Assembly: GCF_003383615.1 (NCBI RefSeq)
Contig: NZ_QNUL01000010.1
Span: forward strand, 62,001-126,000
From: Dyadobacter luteus
GTDB taxonomy: Bacteria > Bacteroidota > Bacteroidia > Cytophagales > Spirosomataceae
DNA: 64,000 nucleotides
Direction: 5' to 3'
Shown here: positions 26,149-35,159 of the stretch, piece after piece
Layout: every line of letters begins with the position of its first letter
How positions within the stretch are numbered: position 1 is the first letter of the stretch
The notes under the pieces: model-generated
Database searches by the model: none
Told to the model about the DNA's origin: nothing
Seen by the model: only the letters and a program-made list of their open reading frames with translations
Made by a program: the position numbers and the translations under genes

Positions 26149-29100
26149 ATGAATGAAGTACTATTAACAAGTAAAGCTGAAAGATTGGCCGAAAAAGCAG
26201 AAAATTTAAGCTCATTTAGTGGATTAAAGCTACTACACGTAAAGAAACAGATATCTCTAATACTCGGACAAATTGGGAAGAATGGAATCTTCGATGAGTA
26301 TACCAAACATGATATAAGTCATATTGACTTTATGCTGGATTCTCTTGAATGGATAATTCCCTTAGAAACTCAGGAAAAACTAACATCAGCAAATTGGCTA
26401 ATGATAACTCTTTCTATCTATTTTCATGATCTGGGTATGCTTGTTACCAAGGAAGAATTTAAAGAGAGAAAGAAATCTTCATTTACCTCATTCAAACAAT
26501 CTATAATTGATGGGAACTATGGCTTAGATTATAAAGATAAGATCATATCTCTTGATGGACCTGAACGTCAAGATAGATTCATTTATCAAGAGTTTGTTAG
26601 AAAAACCCATGCTGAAAGAATCAAATATTGGATACTTGATGAATTTGATCCTAACTTCCAGAATAATACACAAGTTGTATCAGAAATAAAAAAATTGATT
26701 TCTAATATAGACTATATGTTTAGAAGAGATTTAGCGCTTATTTGCGAAAGTCACCACCTATCAGACCTAGATGATTTTGATAAATACAAACCTAATCAGC
26801 AGTATGGGCCTACAAGTGATGAAGTAGTAAATTTACACTATTCTGCTCTTATTCTTAGAACTGCGGATTTATTACACATAACTTCAGATCGAACTCCTTC
26901 GATAGAATACAATCTAATAAATCCGACGGATCCAATAAGTCAAGAGGAGTGGGCAAAACAAAAAGCTATAAAAGCGATAAGGCCACAAGTAAAGAAAAAT
27001 AGTGAAGGTATCTTAGACAATTCAATACCAAAAGATACACTAGAAATAATTGCTCTATTCCAAGAAGAAAAGGGATTTTTTGGCTTAGTGTCATATATTA
27101 ACTACGCTAACAAACAATTAAAGGACAACTATAAGTATAACGAAGCAGCCAACAAGTCTTTCGGAAATCAATACGATTATCCTTGGAGAAATATAGACGA
27201 CTCAAATATAGAAACTAAAGACTTTGAAAAAAGGCAATTTGAATTTGTGCTGGATCAAACTAAGATTCTTGACCTTCTAGTTGGACATACTCTTTATAAT
27301 GATTCAACAGTAGTATTAAGAGAGTTAATTCAAAATGGGATTGATGCATCTAAGCTTAAGAGACATGAACTAGATTTAAATAAGCGTGAATATGAATATT
27401 TACCAGAAATAAAAATAAAGTGGCAGGAAAACACAAGAGAATTGTCCTTTCTCGATAATGGAACGGGAATGACATTAGACATTATTCAGAATCACTTACT
27501 TAAGGTTGGCTCTTCAAGATACCAAGATGAATCATTTAAAAAAAAGTACCCAAATTTCTCTGCTATAAGTAGATTTGGAATAGGGCTATTGACTTGCTTT
27601 TTAATAGCTGATGATATAGATATCTTAACCAAATCATGCGATTCAGACAAAGCTATTCTCTTAAAGATAAAAAAAATACATGGCAAATACCTATTAAAGT
27701 ACCTATCACCAGACAAAATACCCGATGAACTTAAGAAACATGGAACTGAAATTAAATTACATGTAAGAGCAGATGTAGATCTTTCGAATATAGAAGAAGA
27801 AATAAAAAAGTGGATACTCATACCAAAATGCAAATTATCATTAGAAGTTAGCGATAAAATCATATCTATTGGCTACGAAAGCCCTGGAGATATACTAAAA
27901 TCACATCTAAAAGAAAATGGTTTCAATGTAGATGAAAAGCACATAAGAGTAAAGGAAATAGAAAAAGATGGAGTTACACTAGCATTTGCATTAAGATATA
28001 TTGAACACTGGAAAGAGTGGGACTTTTTGGAATATACAAATACTGAAAGACATAATTTGCATCCAATAGGAACCTGTATAGAAGGAATACGTGTTGACTT
28101 CAATACTCCTGGTTTCAGAGGAAGAAATCTATATGCTCTAGTAAATACATCAGGAAAAAATGCCCCTAAGACGAATGTTGCAAGGTCTAATATAGAACTA
28201 ACACCCGAGCGAGAATCCCTTCTCTTTTCAATATATCAATTATATCTTGAACATATTTCAGGAGAACTTCAAAATCTAAGAAATATAGGATTTTCTATTA
28301 CTTGGGCAGCTAATGAAGCTAACTGGATGCTTAATTCTTTTATTAGAAACATAAGATACTCAAATAACAGAGATGTAAAGATTGAAGATTTCAATACTTT
28401 TGAGAGAGCATTATCAAAGGTAAAATTTGTATTGATTGAAAAAAACACCAACCGAGAAGTTATAAGTGTCAATGAATTAAAGGAATTGAATCACTTTTGG
28501 TCAATTGATTGTGCATCCTATTCTTCCGCAGATTCTTTAATCAAAGAAGTAAAATCATCCAATACATCAGCATTATCCTTATTGAATACTATTTTTGAAA
28601 ATGAAGACTCAAATACAGAACATATTGACTATTTATTGTGTAATCAACAATCAGACAAAATTATTGACAATATTATAACTGAAAATTTTCAAGTAGATAC
28701 AATAAAGCTTATTCCTGAACAAAGAAGACTTGATTTAAGATGGTCTCTAATAAAAGAAAAAATATGGGAAGAAATTATTCCCTTAGAGGAAGAATATAAC
28801 GGAGGTCGTAATAATTACAATCGCTGCCTAGTACAGCTTAGAGATATCGAAATTGACAAATCTATTAGTCAAATTGCAATAAACTCTTCCAACGCACTAT
28901 TTATTTTGAGAAACTCAGAATTAAACACATATTTGGTAAAGCTTATCAATGAATTATCAGATAAAAGTCAAGAAGATAGATTCGCTTTATCTCAAACAGT
29001 AAGCATCATAAACAGCTTCTTCTACTATAAAGAACTAAACAAGGGAAAAATAGAAGAATTCATTCAATCCAGATTTCAAAGAAGAAACAACAGAGATATA

Positions 29101-29211
29101 GAAAACATTGTTTGGAATAGAATTGACAAAGAAGAATTAATAACAGTTATACTTAAAACTAATTTCATCAAATACGATACAACAATATGGTATAGAAGAG
29201 AGCTATACTAA
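26149..29211 (+). CDS. HD phosphohydrolase-like domain fused to Hsp90-type ATPase
   Basis: A 1020-residue soluble protein. Residues about 25-290 form an HD-type metal phosphohydrolase region with H54 in KHDISHIDFML, H93-D94 in IYFHDLGML, H202-H203 in CESHHLSDL and D240 in RTADLLHI. Residues about 370-560 are a GHKL/Hsp90 ATPase: E392-L-I-Q-N396 (N box), D436-N-G-T-G, S-R-F-G477-I-G479-L-L and H-G-T533. TNVARSNIELTPERE may match the Hsp90 middle-domain arginine. The last 400 residues resemble nothing I can name. G+C is far lower than in neighbours: three 60-base lines I counted give 53/180 (29%) against 60/120 in two lines of the fucosidase gene. Codons favour AGA and ATA. This suggests recent transfer. 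A role in anti-phage or other conflict systems is inference from architecture. Confidence 0.8.
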   Translation: MNEVLLTSKAERLAEKAENLSSFSGLKLLHVKKQISLILGQIGKNGIFDEYTKHDISHIDFMLDSLEWIIPLETQEKLTSANWLMITLSIYFHDLGMLVTKEEFKERKKSSFTSFKQSIIDGNYGLDYKDKIISLDGPERQDRFIYQEFVRKTHAERIKYWILDEFDPNFQNNTQVVSEIKKLISNIDYMFRRDLALICESHHLSDLDDFDKYKPNQQYGPTSDEVVNLHYSALILRTADLLHITSDRTPSIEYNLINPTDPISQEEWAKQKAIKAIRPQVKKNSEGILDNSIPKDTLEIIALFQEEKGFFGLVSYINYANKQLKDNYKYNEAANKSFGNQYDYPWRNIDDSNIETKDFEKRQFEFVLDQTKILDLLVGHTLYNDSTVVLRELIQNGIDASKLKRHELDLNKREYEYLPEIKIKWQENTRELSFLDNGTGMTLDIIQNHLLKVGSSRYQDESFKKKYPNFSAISRFGIGLLTCFLIADDIDILTKSCDSDKAILLKIKKIHGKYLLKYLSPDKIPDELKKHGTEIKLHVRADVDLSNIEEEIKKWILIPKCKLSLEVSDKIISIGYESPGDILKSHLKENGFNVDEKHIRVKEIEKDGVTLAFALRYIEHWKEWDFLEYTNTERHNLHPIGTCIEGIRVDFNTPGFRGRNLYALVNTSGKNAPKTNVARSNIELTPERESLLFSIYQLYLEHISGELQNLRNIGFSITWAANEANWMLNSFIRNIRYSNNRDVKIEDFNTFERALSKVKFVLIEKNTNREVISVNELKELNHFWSIDCASYSSADSLIKEVKSSNTSALSLLNTIFENEDSNTEHIDYLLCNQQSDKIIDNIITENFQVDTIKLIPEQRRLDLRWSLIKEKIWEEIIPLEEEYNGGRNNYNRCLVQLRDIEIDKSISQIAINSSNALFILRNSELNTYLVKLINELSDKSQEDRFALSQTVSIINSFFYYKELNKGKIEEFIQSRFQRRNNRDIENIVWNRIDKEELITVILKTNFIKYDTTIWYRRELY

Positions 29212-29283
29212 AAATTTCACCAGTGCTCAGTGTTATTCAATTAACGCCGAGCACTGGATACTAGTAAGCGTTTTCAAAAATTT
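29212..29283. other. Short spacer between HD-Hsp90 gene and repeat array
   Basis: It contains CAGTGCTCAGTGTTATTC and GCCGAGCACTGG, whose GTGCTC/GAGCAC arms could form a small hairpin after the HD-Hsp90 stop. No T run follows, so a terminator is possible but weak. Confidence 0.4.
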
Positions 29284-29730
29284 CTCAACCAAGATCTGTA
29301 TCTCCACAGACATTTCACATCCCATCTCTCAACCAAGGGCTGTGTCTCCTCAACCAAGGTCTGTGTCCTCACAGACCTCTCATATCTCATCCCCAAAAAT
29401 CCTGTGAAGACACAGGCCAAGGATACTTACAAGCTTCGGATAACCTCAACCAGGGTCTGTATCTCCACAGACATTTCACACCTCATTCCCGAAAATCCTG
29501 TGAAGACACAGGCCAAGGATACTTACAAACTTCGGATAACCTCAATCAAGGGCTGTGTCTCCACAGACATTTCACATCTCATTCCCAAAAGTCCTGTGAA
29601 GACACAGGCCAAGGATACTCACAAACTTCGGATAACCTCAACCAAGGTCTGTGTCCTCACAGACATTTCACATCCCATCTCCAAAAGTCCTGCAAAGACA
29701 CAGGCCAGGGATACTCACAAACTTTGGATA
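29284..29730. repeat. Tandem array of a 96-bp hairpin-bearing repeat
   Basis: The motif CCTGTGAAGACACAGG recurs at 29401, 29497 and 29593, with a variant at 29689: an exact 96-base period. Degenerate partial units extend left to about 29284. Each unit carries two small stem-loops, CCTGTG-AAGA-CACAGG and GTCTGTG-TCCT-CACAGAC or variants. The unit also contains CACAAACTTCGGATAACCTCA, nearly identical to the last codons plus stop of the adjoining histidine kinase gene, so the array probably arose by repeated duplication of that gene's 3' end plus downstream DNA. Because 96 is a multiple of three, an open frame runs through on the plus strand, which I regard as a by-product. Confidence 0.85.
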
Positions 29731-31976
29731 ACCTGAGGCTTCCACCACTTCTCCAACTTCCCCGTCAATTCTTCAACACGTATGGGCTTAGCGATATAAT
29801 CATTCATACCTGCATCCAGACACTCCTGCTCGGTTCCGTCCATAGCGTTGGCAGTGAGAGCAATAATGACGGGTTGTTTCCCTGTTTTTTTGCGTATCAC
29901 AGTCGTTGCTTCCAGTCCGTCCATTACAGGCATCTGCATATCCATCAAAATCAGGTCATATTCCTTTTCGCTGGCGGCATCTACGGCCTGCTGCCCATCG
30001 CCTACCAGATCCGGCTGATAACCCAATCGCGCAAGCATGCTCTTCACAACCAGCTGATTAACAGGATTATCTTCCGCTACCAACAACACAAAAGGATGGC
30101 TTTCTCCAAATTTAGCAGTCATTTTACCGGCTACAGTCTGTTTGATCACCGTAGCTGCGTGGGTCTGCAGTGCATTCAATATATGCTTGCTCAGCTCATG
30201 CTGGCGGGTGGGCTTGGTCAGCGCAGAAACAAATAATTTACGGTGGGCTTCCTTCAGCTCCTGTCCAATGGAACTGAGCAGAATTACCGGCAAATGCGGA
30301 AGTCGTGTGTGAATCTCTTCCGCCAGCATAACCCCATCCATTTCCGGCATCTGCATATCGGTTATCACCAGATCAACTTGCGGATTCGTAGCCAGCAAAT
30401 CAAGCGCCTCTTGCCCAGACTTAGCCAAAACAGGTTTAAGTTTCCAGATTTCGAACTGTCTTTTTAGTATGGCAAGGTTCGTCGCATTATCATCCACAAC
30501 CAGAATTTGCTTCCCTTCCTGGCCTTCCATACTGTAATGGATATAAGAGGTCAGAATTTTATTGCCTCTTCGCGTCGCAATACTGAAAGAAAAAGTAGAA
30601 CCTTCACCAGGTTGGCTTGCGACAGAAATCTCTCCGTCCATAAGTCCCACCAGGCGAGCTGAAATAGCCAAACCAAGACCTGTACCGCCATATTTCCTTG
30701 TTGTGGTTGAATCTACCTGCGAAAATGCTTTAAAAAGCTTTTCCCGCTTGCTTTCCGGAATACCAATACCAGTATCTCGTACAGCAAAGTTCAGTCTCAA
30801 TTCTTCGTCATCAACAGTATTCTCTTTGGTAACAAAAAGGTACACTTCGCCCTTTTCCGTAAACTTCATGGCATTGCCTACAAGGTTGATCAATACCTGG
30901 CGCAGCCTTAGTGAATCTCCCACAATCTGAAGTGGTACATTTTCTTCGATATGATAGATCAGATCCAATCCTGCTGCCGTGGCCTTTGCTCCGAAAATAT
31001 CCAGAATATCTTCAATACATTGTCTCAGATTAAAGTCCTCGTTTTCAAGCTCCATATTACCCGATTCGATCTTGGAGAAGTCGAGGATATCATTAATCAC
31101 GTTGATCAGCGTATCTCCGCAATTCACAATTGTTTCAGTAAATACACGCTGCTCATCGGATAACTCTGTTTCCTGCAAAAGGGCAGCCATACCAATCACC
31201 CCATTCATAGGCGTACGAATTTCATGACTCATTGTAGCCAGGAATACGCTCTTGGCCTGATTGGCTTTTTCTGCTTCACTTCGTGCCTTTTCAAGTTCAG
31301 TATTTGCAGCTATAAGGCGAACATTTGCCTCTTTCTGGATCATCTCATTACGCTTCCTTTCTTCCGAAAGCGCTGCTTCTTTTTCCAATTCAGCCATTTT
31401 AGCAGTCTGTTCAAGCTGGAACTCTGCTGATTTTTTCATCGTATAAGACCATAGCCCGCAGATAAAAAATATCACTCCCGCCAACAATATATGAATGACA
31501 AAAGTCATGAGATCAAAATATTCCAGTCGTGTGAAATACACCTCAGCATAACCCGAATTCTGCAAATAACCGAAAATTGCATGATGCACAAGTACAACAA
31601 GCATCATGGGTATCTGCAGCTGCCATTTGCGAAAAGTGATCAGCAAAGCACTACCGATAAATGCAAAAAAGTGCATTTCAAACAAGCCGTGCATCTGATA
31701 AATGAATTGCGCCATAAAAATACCCAGCACAGCACTCAGCACATACTGATACAGATCCGAAGAAGGGAGCAGCCATTTCGTCGAATAGTAGGCAATAAGC
31801 GAGATCCCCCCTACGCCCAGGGCAATAAACCAGGTATCATAGAAGGTTGCAAAAAGCAGGCCGAGTAAAAAGTATCCGATCAGAAAATAATTCATGGATC
31901 GGTCCGAACTTTCCTTTACCATAGAAAAGAATATGAGTTTTTTTTGAGGAGATATATTTTCTGTGGTTTTTGTCAT
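29715..31976 (-). CDS. Hybrid sensor histidine kinase with two receiver domains
   Basis: A 753-residue membrane-bound hybrid kinase. About six hydrophobic segments in residues 27-175 form a membrane sensor with no large periplasmic loop. A coiled coil (about 180-240) leads into HisKA, with the phospho-accepting H251 in [11 protein letters not shown]. The HATPase_c domain shows [15 protein letters not shown] and [10 protein letters not shown]. Two receiver domains follow, with acceptor aspartates D540 ([12 protein letters not shown]) and D679 ([13 protein letters not shown]). No Hpt domain or output regulator is adjacent. The thioredoxin-like gene lies 12 bases upstream in the same direction, so they are probably cotranscribed. 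The last codons are copied in the tandem repeats that follow. Confidence 0.93.
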   Translation of the reverse strand: MTKTTENISPQKKLIFFSMVKESSDRSMNYFLIGYFLLGLLFATFYDTWFIALGVGGISLIAYYSTKWLLPSSDLYQYVLSAVLGIFMAQFIYQMHGLFEMHFFAFIGSALLITFRKWQLQIPMMLVVLVHHAIFGYLQNSGYAEVYFTRLEYFDLMTFVIHILLAGVIFFICGLWSYTMKKSAEFQLEQTAKMAELEKEAALSEERKRNEMIQKEANVRLIAANTELEKARSEAEKANQAKSVFLATMSHEIRTPMNGVIGMAALLQETELSDEQRVFTETIVNCGDTLINVINDILDFSKIESGNMELENEDFNLRQCIEDILDIFGAKATAAGLDLIYHIEENVPLQIVGDSLRLRQVLINLVGNAMKFTEKGEVYLFVTKENTVDDEELRLNFAVRDTGIGIPESKREKLFKAFSQVDSTTTRKYGGTGLGLAISARLVGLMDGEISVASQPGEGSTFSFSIATRRGNKILTSYIHYSMEGQEGKQILVVDDNATNLAILKRQFEIWKLKPVLAKSGQEALDLLATNPQVDLVITDMQMPEMDGVMLAEEIHTRLPHLPVILLSSIGQELKEAHRKLFVSALTKPTRQHELSKHILNALQTHAATVIKQTVAGKMTAKFGESHPFVLLVAEDNPVNQLVVKSMLARLGYQPDLVGDGQQAVDAASEKEYDLILMDMQMPVMDGLEATTVIRKKTGKQPVIIALTANAMDGTEQECLDAGMNDYIAKPIRVEELTGKLEKWWKPQVIQSL

Positions 31977-31988
31977 GCTGAAGTGTAA

Positions 31989-32585
31989 TTATTTCTTGCA
32001 ATACGGCAGACTGCACCCGTATGATTGCAATGCCGCATTATCAAAAGCGATATCCGGCGAATTTCCAAGAAGACCTGCAAGTGCAATTTTTGCGTAATTG
32101 GTACTCTCATCGGTGCAATAGCGGCTTTTGTTGTAGTTGCCACGATAGAAAAGCTTATCCTTTGAACTGATCAGTACAGCCTGCGGCGTCGAGTATACAC
32201 CACAAGCACTGGCTACATTCGTATCGAAAATCACAGGTAAATCAAGATTCAGGCGATCCCTGATCTGCTGCGCAGTAAATTTTTTCTCACTCATCACTAC
32301 AACGGCAAAATCTACCTGGTTTCCATATGCGCGTACAAGTGACTGAAAGTGTTTGATATTGAACCTGGAACAGGGACATTCCGGATTAAAAAAGTGAATA
32401 AATCTGGGTTTCTTGTCAGTAGTTTCGGGTAACCCATGGACAAGCAGCTTACTACCGATAGCAACAGGTTTGTAGTTTTCCGGCACAGGAGTAGGCAAAA
32501 GGTATACCCAGGAATTATACCAGAACAGCGCCATCACCGCTGAGGCCAAAACAAGCAACCATAACAGCGTCAGTTTCTTTTTCAC
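31989..32585 (-). CDS. Membrane-anchored thioredoxin-like protein with CxC motif
   Basis: A 198-residue protein with one N-terminal membrane anchor (LTLLWLLVLASAVMALFWY) and a thioredoxin-fold domain facing the periplasm. The active-site region is FFNPECPCSRFNIKHF, with C70 and C72 in a CxC rather than CxxC spacing. The cis-proline loop appears to be VYSTPQAVLIS. Further cysteines (SACGVYS, SRYCTDES, YGCSLPYC) could form disulfides. The start codon is GTG at 32585. It lies 12 bases from the hybrid histidine kinase gene, so redox sensing or signal coupling is conceivable but unproven. Related proteins are annotated as AhpC/TSA-like or DUF6436. Confidence 0.72.
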   Translation of the reverse strand: MKKKLTLLWLLVLASAVMALFWYNSWVYLLPTPVPENYKPVAIGSKLLVHGLPETTDKKPRFIHFFNPECPCSRFNIKHFQSLVRAYGNQVDFAVVVMSEKKFTAQQIRDRLNLDLPVIFDTNVASACGVYSTPQAVLISSKDKLFYRGNYNKSRYCTDESTNYAKIALAGLLGNSPDIAFDNAALQSYGCSLPYCKK

Positions 32586-32974
32586 TATTGTATTTATGAT
32601 ATGGAGGTATACATACTTCTTTCATAATCAGAATAATAACGAAAAACCCCAACCGAAAGGTCAAAGCCTATTAGAGAGGTAGCACGCAAAATTCCAGATT
32701 GTAACTATAGTGGTGAGAGGCGACACATTTGTCACCGTGCTACTATACCCTACGTTTTATGATCGCCTTTAGATCGAATTTCTTCTATTTTTTTTATAAT
32801 TATCTAAAAACATATATAACCGCCGCTCAAACAAGCACTTATCCATTCTTTTATCAACCTGAAAAAGCATACTGATAAACAGCGACATGATGTCTCACAG
32901 TAAAACTATTTGGCTAAATTTGAAGATATAAGTATTCTAGCCAGAGGCAGATTTTAATCGATAATGATATCCCT
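32586..32974. other. Intergenic region with a structured element
   Basis: No gene is visible. Around 32679-32747 several complementary segments overlap: GTAGCACG (32679-32686) with CGTGCTAC (32736-32743), GGTGA (32712-32716) with TCACC (32732-32736), and TATAGT (32706-32711) with ACTATA (32742-32747). The outer two pairings compete for 32742-32743, so alternative folds are possible. This could be a structured RNA leader or a small mobile-element remnant. Confidence 0.45.
32915..32922 (+). promoter_or_regulatory. Candidate -7 element (TAAATTTG) for VOC gene
   Basis: TAAATTTG is an exact TAnnTTTG match, 53 bases before the VOC-family start. No -33 partner is visible at the usual distance. Confidence 0.45.
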
Positions 32975-33331
32975 ATGAAATTCGAAAAATCTAATCCCAT
33001 ACTGTACTCGACAGACATAAAAAAGAGTTTACAATACTACATCGAGGTTCTGGGTTTTGAAAACTCCTGGGAATGGGGCGATCCTGTGGACTTTGGAGGT
33101 ATTGCGAAGGATGGTGTTGAGATATTCTTCTGCCTCCATGGACAGGGACATCCCGGCACGTGGATCGCAATAATCGTAGACGATGTGGATGCTTATTACA
33201 ACACCATAAAAGAAAAAGGTGCCAGAATCCTTTCACCACCTGAGGACAAAGCGTGGAACATGAGAGAAATGTTTGTGGAAGACCCCGATGGGCATGTACT
33301 CAGAATCGGGCAGAGAATAGAGTGTGCCTGA
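32975..33331 (+). CDS. VOC (glyoxalase/bleomycin-resistance) family protein
   Basis: A 118-residue single VOC domain with two beta-alpha-beta-beta-beta modules: NPILYSTDIKKSLQYYIEVLGFENSW at the start, and DDVDAYYNTIKEKGARIL followed by MREMFVEDPDGHVLRIGQ at the end. VEDPDGHVLRIG carries the usual metal- or substrate-contacting region. The family includes glyoxalase I, dioxygenases and bleomycin-binding proteins, and the precise role cannot be told from sequence. It is a single gene convergent with the HAD hydrolase gene. Confidence 0.82.
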   Translation: MKFEKSNPILYSTDIKKSLQYYIEVLGFENSWEWGDPVDFGGIAKDGVEIFFCLHGQGHPGTWIAIIVDDVDAYYNTIKEKGARILSPPEDKAWNMREMFVEDPDGHVLRIGQRIECA

Positions 33332-33402
33332 GGTTGGCAAGAAGTTCTGGTCAAGCATAGAGCGAGGGGAAAAGGGCTGTGGGATGAACTCATAAACAGG
33401 CC

Positions 33403-33422
33403 GGAATAATCAGCATTATTCC
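33403..33422. terminator. Small hairpin between convergent genes
   Basis: GGAATAAT (33403-33410) pairs with ATTATTCC (33415-33422) over a CAGC loop. It lies between the VOC and HAD stops. No strong T run follows on either strand, so a terminator role is only possible. Confidence 0.35.
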
Positions 33423-33443
33423 AGCTCCGTTGTTATCATTCCT

Positions 33444-34076
33444 TTAGAACAGCCGGTCAAATTTCTCCTTTTTCAGTTCTTCAAGAATCTCTTTGGTTGA
33501 GTCAAAGCTGGTGTGCTGATAAGCTCTGATCCCGAGCTTTTTAGCTGTATTTGTGAACATAATCCGGTCGTCGAAATATACACATTGGCTGGGCGTAGCC
33601 TGGGCGATACCCATGGCCAGCTGGAAAATCTGAGGATCCGGTTTACGCAGTTTTACTTCGCAGGACGAAATAAATGCATCAAAACAATTGTGGAGCTTAA
33701 ACTTCTGAACCCGGTAGTCATTCAATTCTTTCCCTTCGTTGTTGATAGAAATAATGCGAAAACCACAGTTTTTTTTCCATTCCTTCAACCAGGCCAGCAT
33801 ATCTGGCAATTCTACGGATTGAGCATACATAAACTCCTTGAAGTCCTCTCTGACAAAATCTCTCGGATGATTGAATATAACAGTATCCAGATACTGGTCG
33901 AGCGTGATACTTCCGATTTCATATACATTGAAAATGAAGTTGTGAAGCTGATCCATCTCTTTATAGTTCAGTCCAAATTTTTCTGCTGCCTGTAATCGGG
34001 ATTCATGCCCCCAGCCGTTGGTTAACAACACCCCTCCAATATCAAAAAATAGTATTTTCAGATCGCTTATCTGCAT
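33444..34076 (-). CDS. HAD-superfamily hydrolase (YihX-like)
   Basis: A 210-residue HAD-IA phosphatase. Motif I is LFFDIGGVLLTNGWG, motif II ISINNEGKELNDYRVQ, motif III KLRKPDPQIFQLAM, and motif IV CVYFDDRIMFTNTAKKLG. These are typical of YihX/epoxide hydrolase N-terminal-like phosphatases acting on sugar phosphates. The second motif-I aspartate is replaced by glycine (D-I-G), as in many members of this subgroup. I chose the ATG at 34076 because it gives MQISDLKILFFDIGG; the longer open frame upstream would run into the insertion-sequence remnant. Confidence 0.85.
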   Translation of the reverse strand: MQISDLKILFFDIGGVLLTNGWGHESRLQAAEKFGLNYKEMDQLHNFIFNVYEIGSITLDQYLDTVIFNHPRDFVREDFKEFMYAQSVELPDMLAWLKEWKKNCGFRIISINNEGKELNDYRVQKFKLHNCFDAFISSCEVKLRKPDPQIFQLAMGIAQATPSQCVYFDDRIMFTNTAKKLGIRAYQHTSFDSTKEILEELKKEKFDRLF

Positions 34077-34125
34077 AATCAAAATGTTCAGTTTGTTCTT
34101 TCGAAATATAGAAGGATTATTTAAA

Positions 34126-34134
34126 AAGTGCAAT
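34126..34134. repeat. Possible left end of IS30 remnant
   Basis: AAGTGCAAT here is the reverse complement of ATTGCACTT at 34355-34363. The two short inverted repeats flank the transposase fragment and may be what remains of the element's terminal repeats. Nine bases alone could be chance. Confidence 0.4.
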
Positions 34135-34372
34135 GATCTGGTTTGTGAGAAGAAGATTGTGTAACTCCTGTGACAGTTATTTCAGTACTCAGAACCTGTC
34201 TATTAAAAACCAGATAAAACGGTATATCCCAAAGTCCTGCACGATTAGGATTGTAAAAAAATCTGATGTAGATTGGATCGAAAATCAACTCGATAGCCGA
34301 CCACGTAAGACATTAGGTTATTTATCTCCAATTCAGTTCGCTTTAAAATACAAAATTGCACTTCCAATTTGA
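34133..34372 (+). pseudogene. IS30-family transposase C-terminal remnant
   Basis: Only the last part of a transposase survives. From about 34190 the frame reads NLSIKNQIKRYIPKS, then DVDWIENQLDSRPRKTLGY followed by LSP, matching the C-terminal catalytic-glutamate helix and NxRPRKxLGYxxP signature of IS30 DDE transposases. The N-terminal HTH and the first two catalytic aspartates are missing. The residues before 34190 do not look like transposase, so the true break is around there. A 9-bp inverted repeat brackets the fragment. It is a dead internally deleted copy. Confidence 0.75.
34355..34363. repeat. Possible right end of IS30 remnant
   Basis: ATTGCACTT mirrors the left AAGTGCAAT at 34126-34134. 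It overlaps the last codons of the transposase fragment, as is common at the 3' end of IS30 elements. Confidence 0.4.
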
Positions 34373-34712
34373 ATCTGCGTATTGAAATGCCGCAAGACCT
34401 GTCATATCTATATGCAATAAATAACTTGTGATTACATCCCCAACGGGATTCAGACATAACAATGGTTTTATTTTTCTACCAAAATTACATCACTACGTGA
34501 TTTTTGGAACTGAGACCATAGATAGGCCTACTCTACTTATTTTTCAAGCATGTTGTATTTTTTAAATTGCACCAACCCTATTCCCTTTGCTATTCCTGAT
34601 TACAAAGTGATAATAAATTACTTTTCAGTTCTATACAAAACAATAATTGCAATCACCGAACGTCATTTATTACATATTGAAGAAAACCCAAATCTAACAT
34701 TTACTTTTCCTG
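34373..34712. other. Intergenic region, no gene seen
   Basis: These 340 bases between the IS30 remnant and the next gene are AT-rich. A tiny ATCAC-TAC-GTGAT stem followed by five Ts occurs near 34488-34505 and could be a weak terminator. I see no tRNA or complete coding region. Confidence 0.45.
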
Positions 34713-35159
34713 ATGAAACCTATTTTCTGTACACTACTCTTCTTGTTTCTGACCGGACAGTTATTCGCTCAAACCAAACAGGATTCGCTAGCCATAAAAC
34801 AAGCCGCGCTGGATTACATTGAATCGCAACATATACCGAATCCTGCGCAAATGGAACGTGCCTTACATCCACGCATGGTCAAACGGACTTTCTGGAAAGA
34901 CAAAGCCACATGGAAAGATTACGTGCGCGAAACTACCACCGAATCTATGGTGCTACTGGCTGAAAGTTATAATAAAAACGGTGACAAGTTCCCGTCCAAA
35001 TCCCGTAAAGAAGTGAAGCTGCTGGATGTTTCCGAACGAACCGCCTCTGTAAAACTAATTGCTGACGAATGGATTGATTACATGCATCTTACGAAACTGA
35101 ACGGCTCCTGGAAGATCATTAACGTACTCTGGCAATACAATGACACGCAACAGCATTAA
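34713..35159 (+). CDS. Secreted NTF2-like (putative lumazine-binding) protein
   Basis: A 148-residue protein with a clear signal peptide (MKPIFCTLLFLFLTGQLFAQ). The mature part has the SnoaL/NTF2-like fold pattern of the putative lumazine-binding family: AIKQAALDYIESQHIPNPAQMERALHPRMVKRTFW, a middle strand region and the end YMHLTKLNGSWKIINVLWQYN. Ligand and activity are unknown. The next gene starts 20 bases before this one ends, suggesting coexpression. Confidence 0.72.
   Translation: MKPIFCTLLFLFLTGQLFAQTKQDSLAIKQAALDYIESQHIPNPAQMERALHPRMVKRTFWKDKATWKDYVRETTTESMVLLAESYNKNGDKFPSKSRKEVKLLDVSERTASVKLIADEWIDYMHLTKLNGSWKIINVLWQYNDTQQH

Noticed and set aside
29284..29730. CRISPR array
   Set aside because: The 96-base units are repeats throughout with no unique spacers, the dyads are inside the unit, and no cas genes are present.
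29404..29736. 110-residue protein from the repeat array
   Set aside because: It is an exact translation of the 96-bp DNA repeat, has no plausible start context, and overlaps the kinase 3' end. I treat it as a by-product of in-frame repeats.
32679..32747. tRNA gene
   Set aside because: No cloverleaf, T-loop or acceptor/CCA-type arrangement can be fitted.
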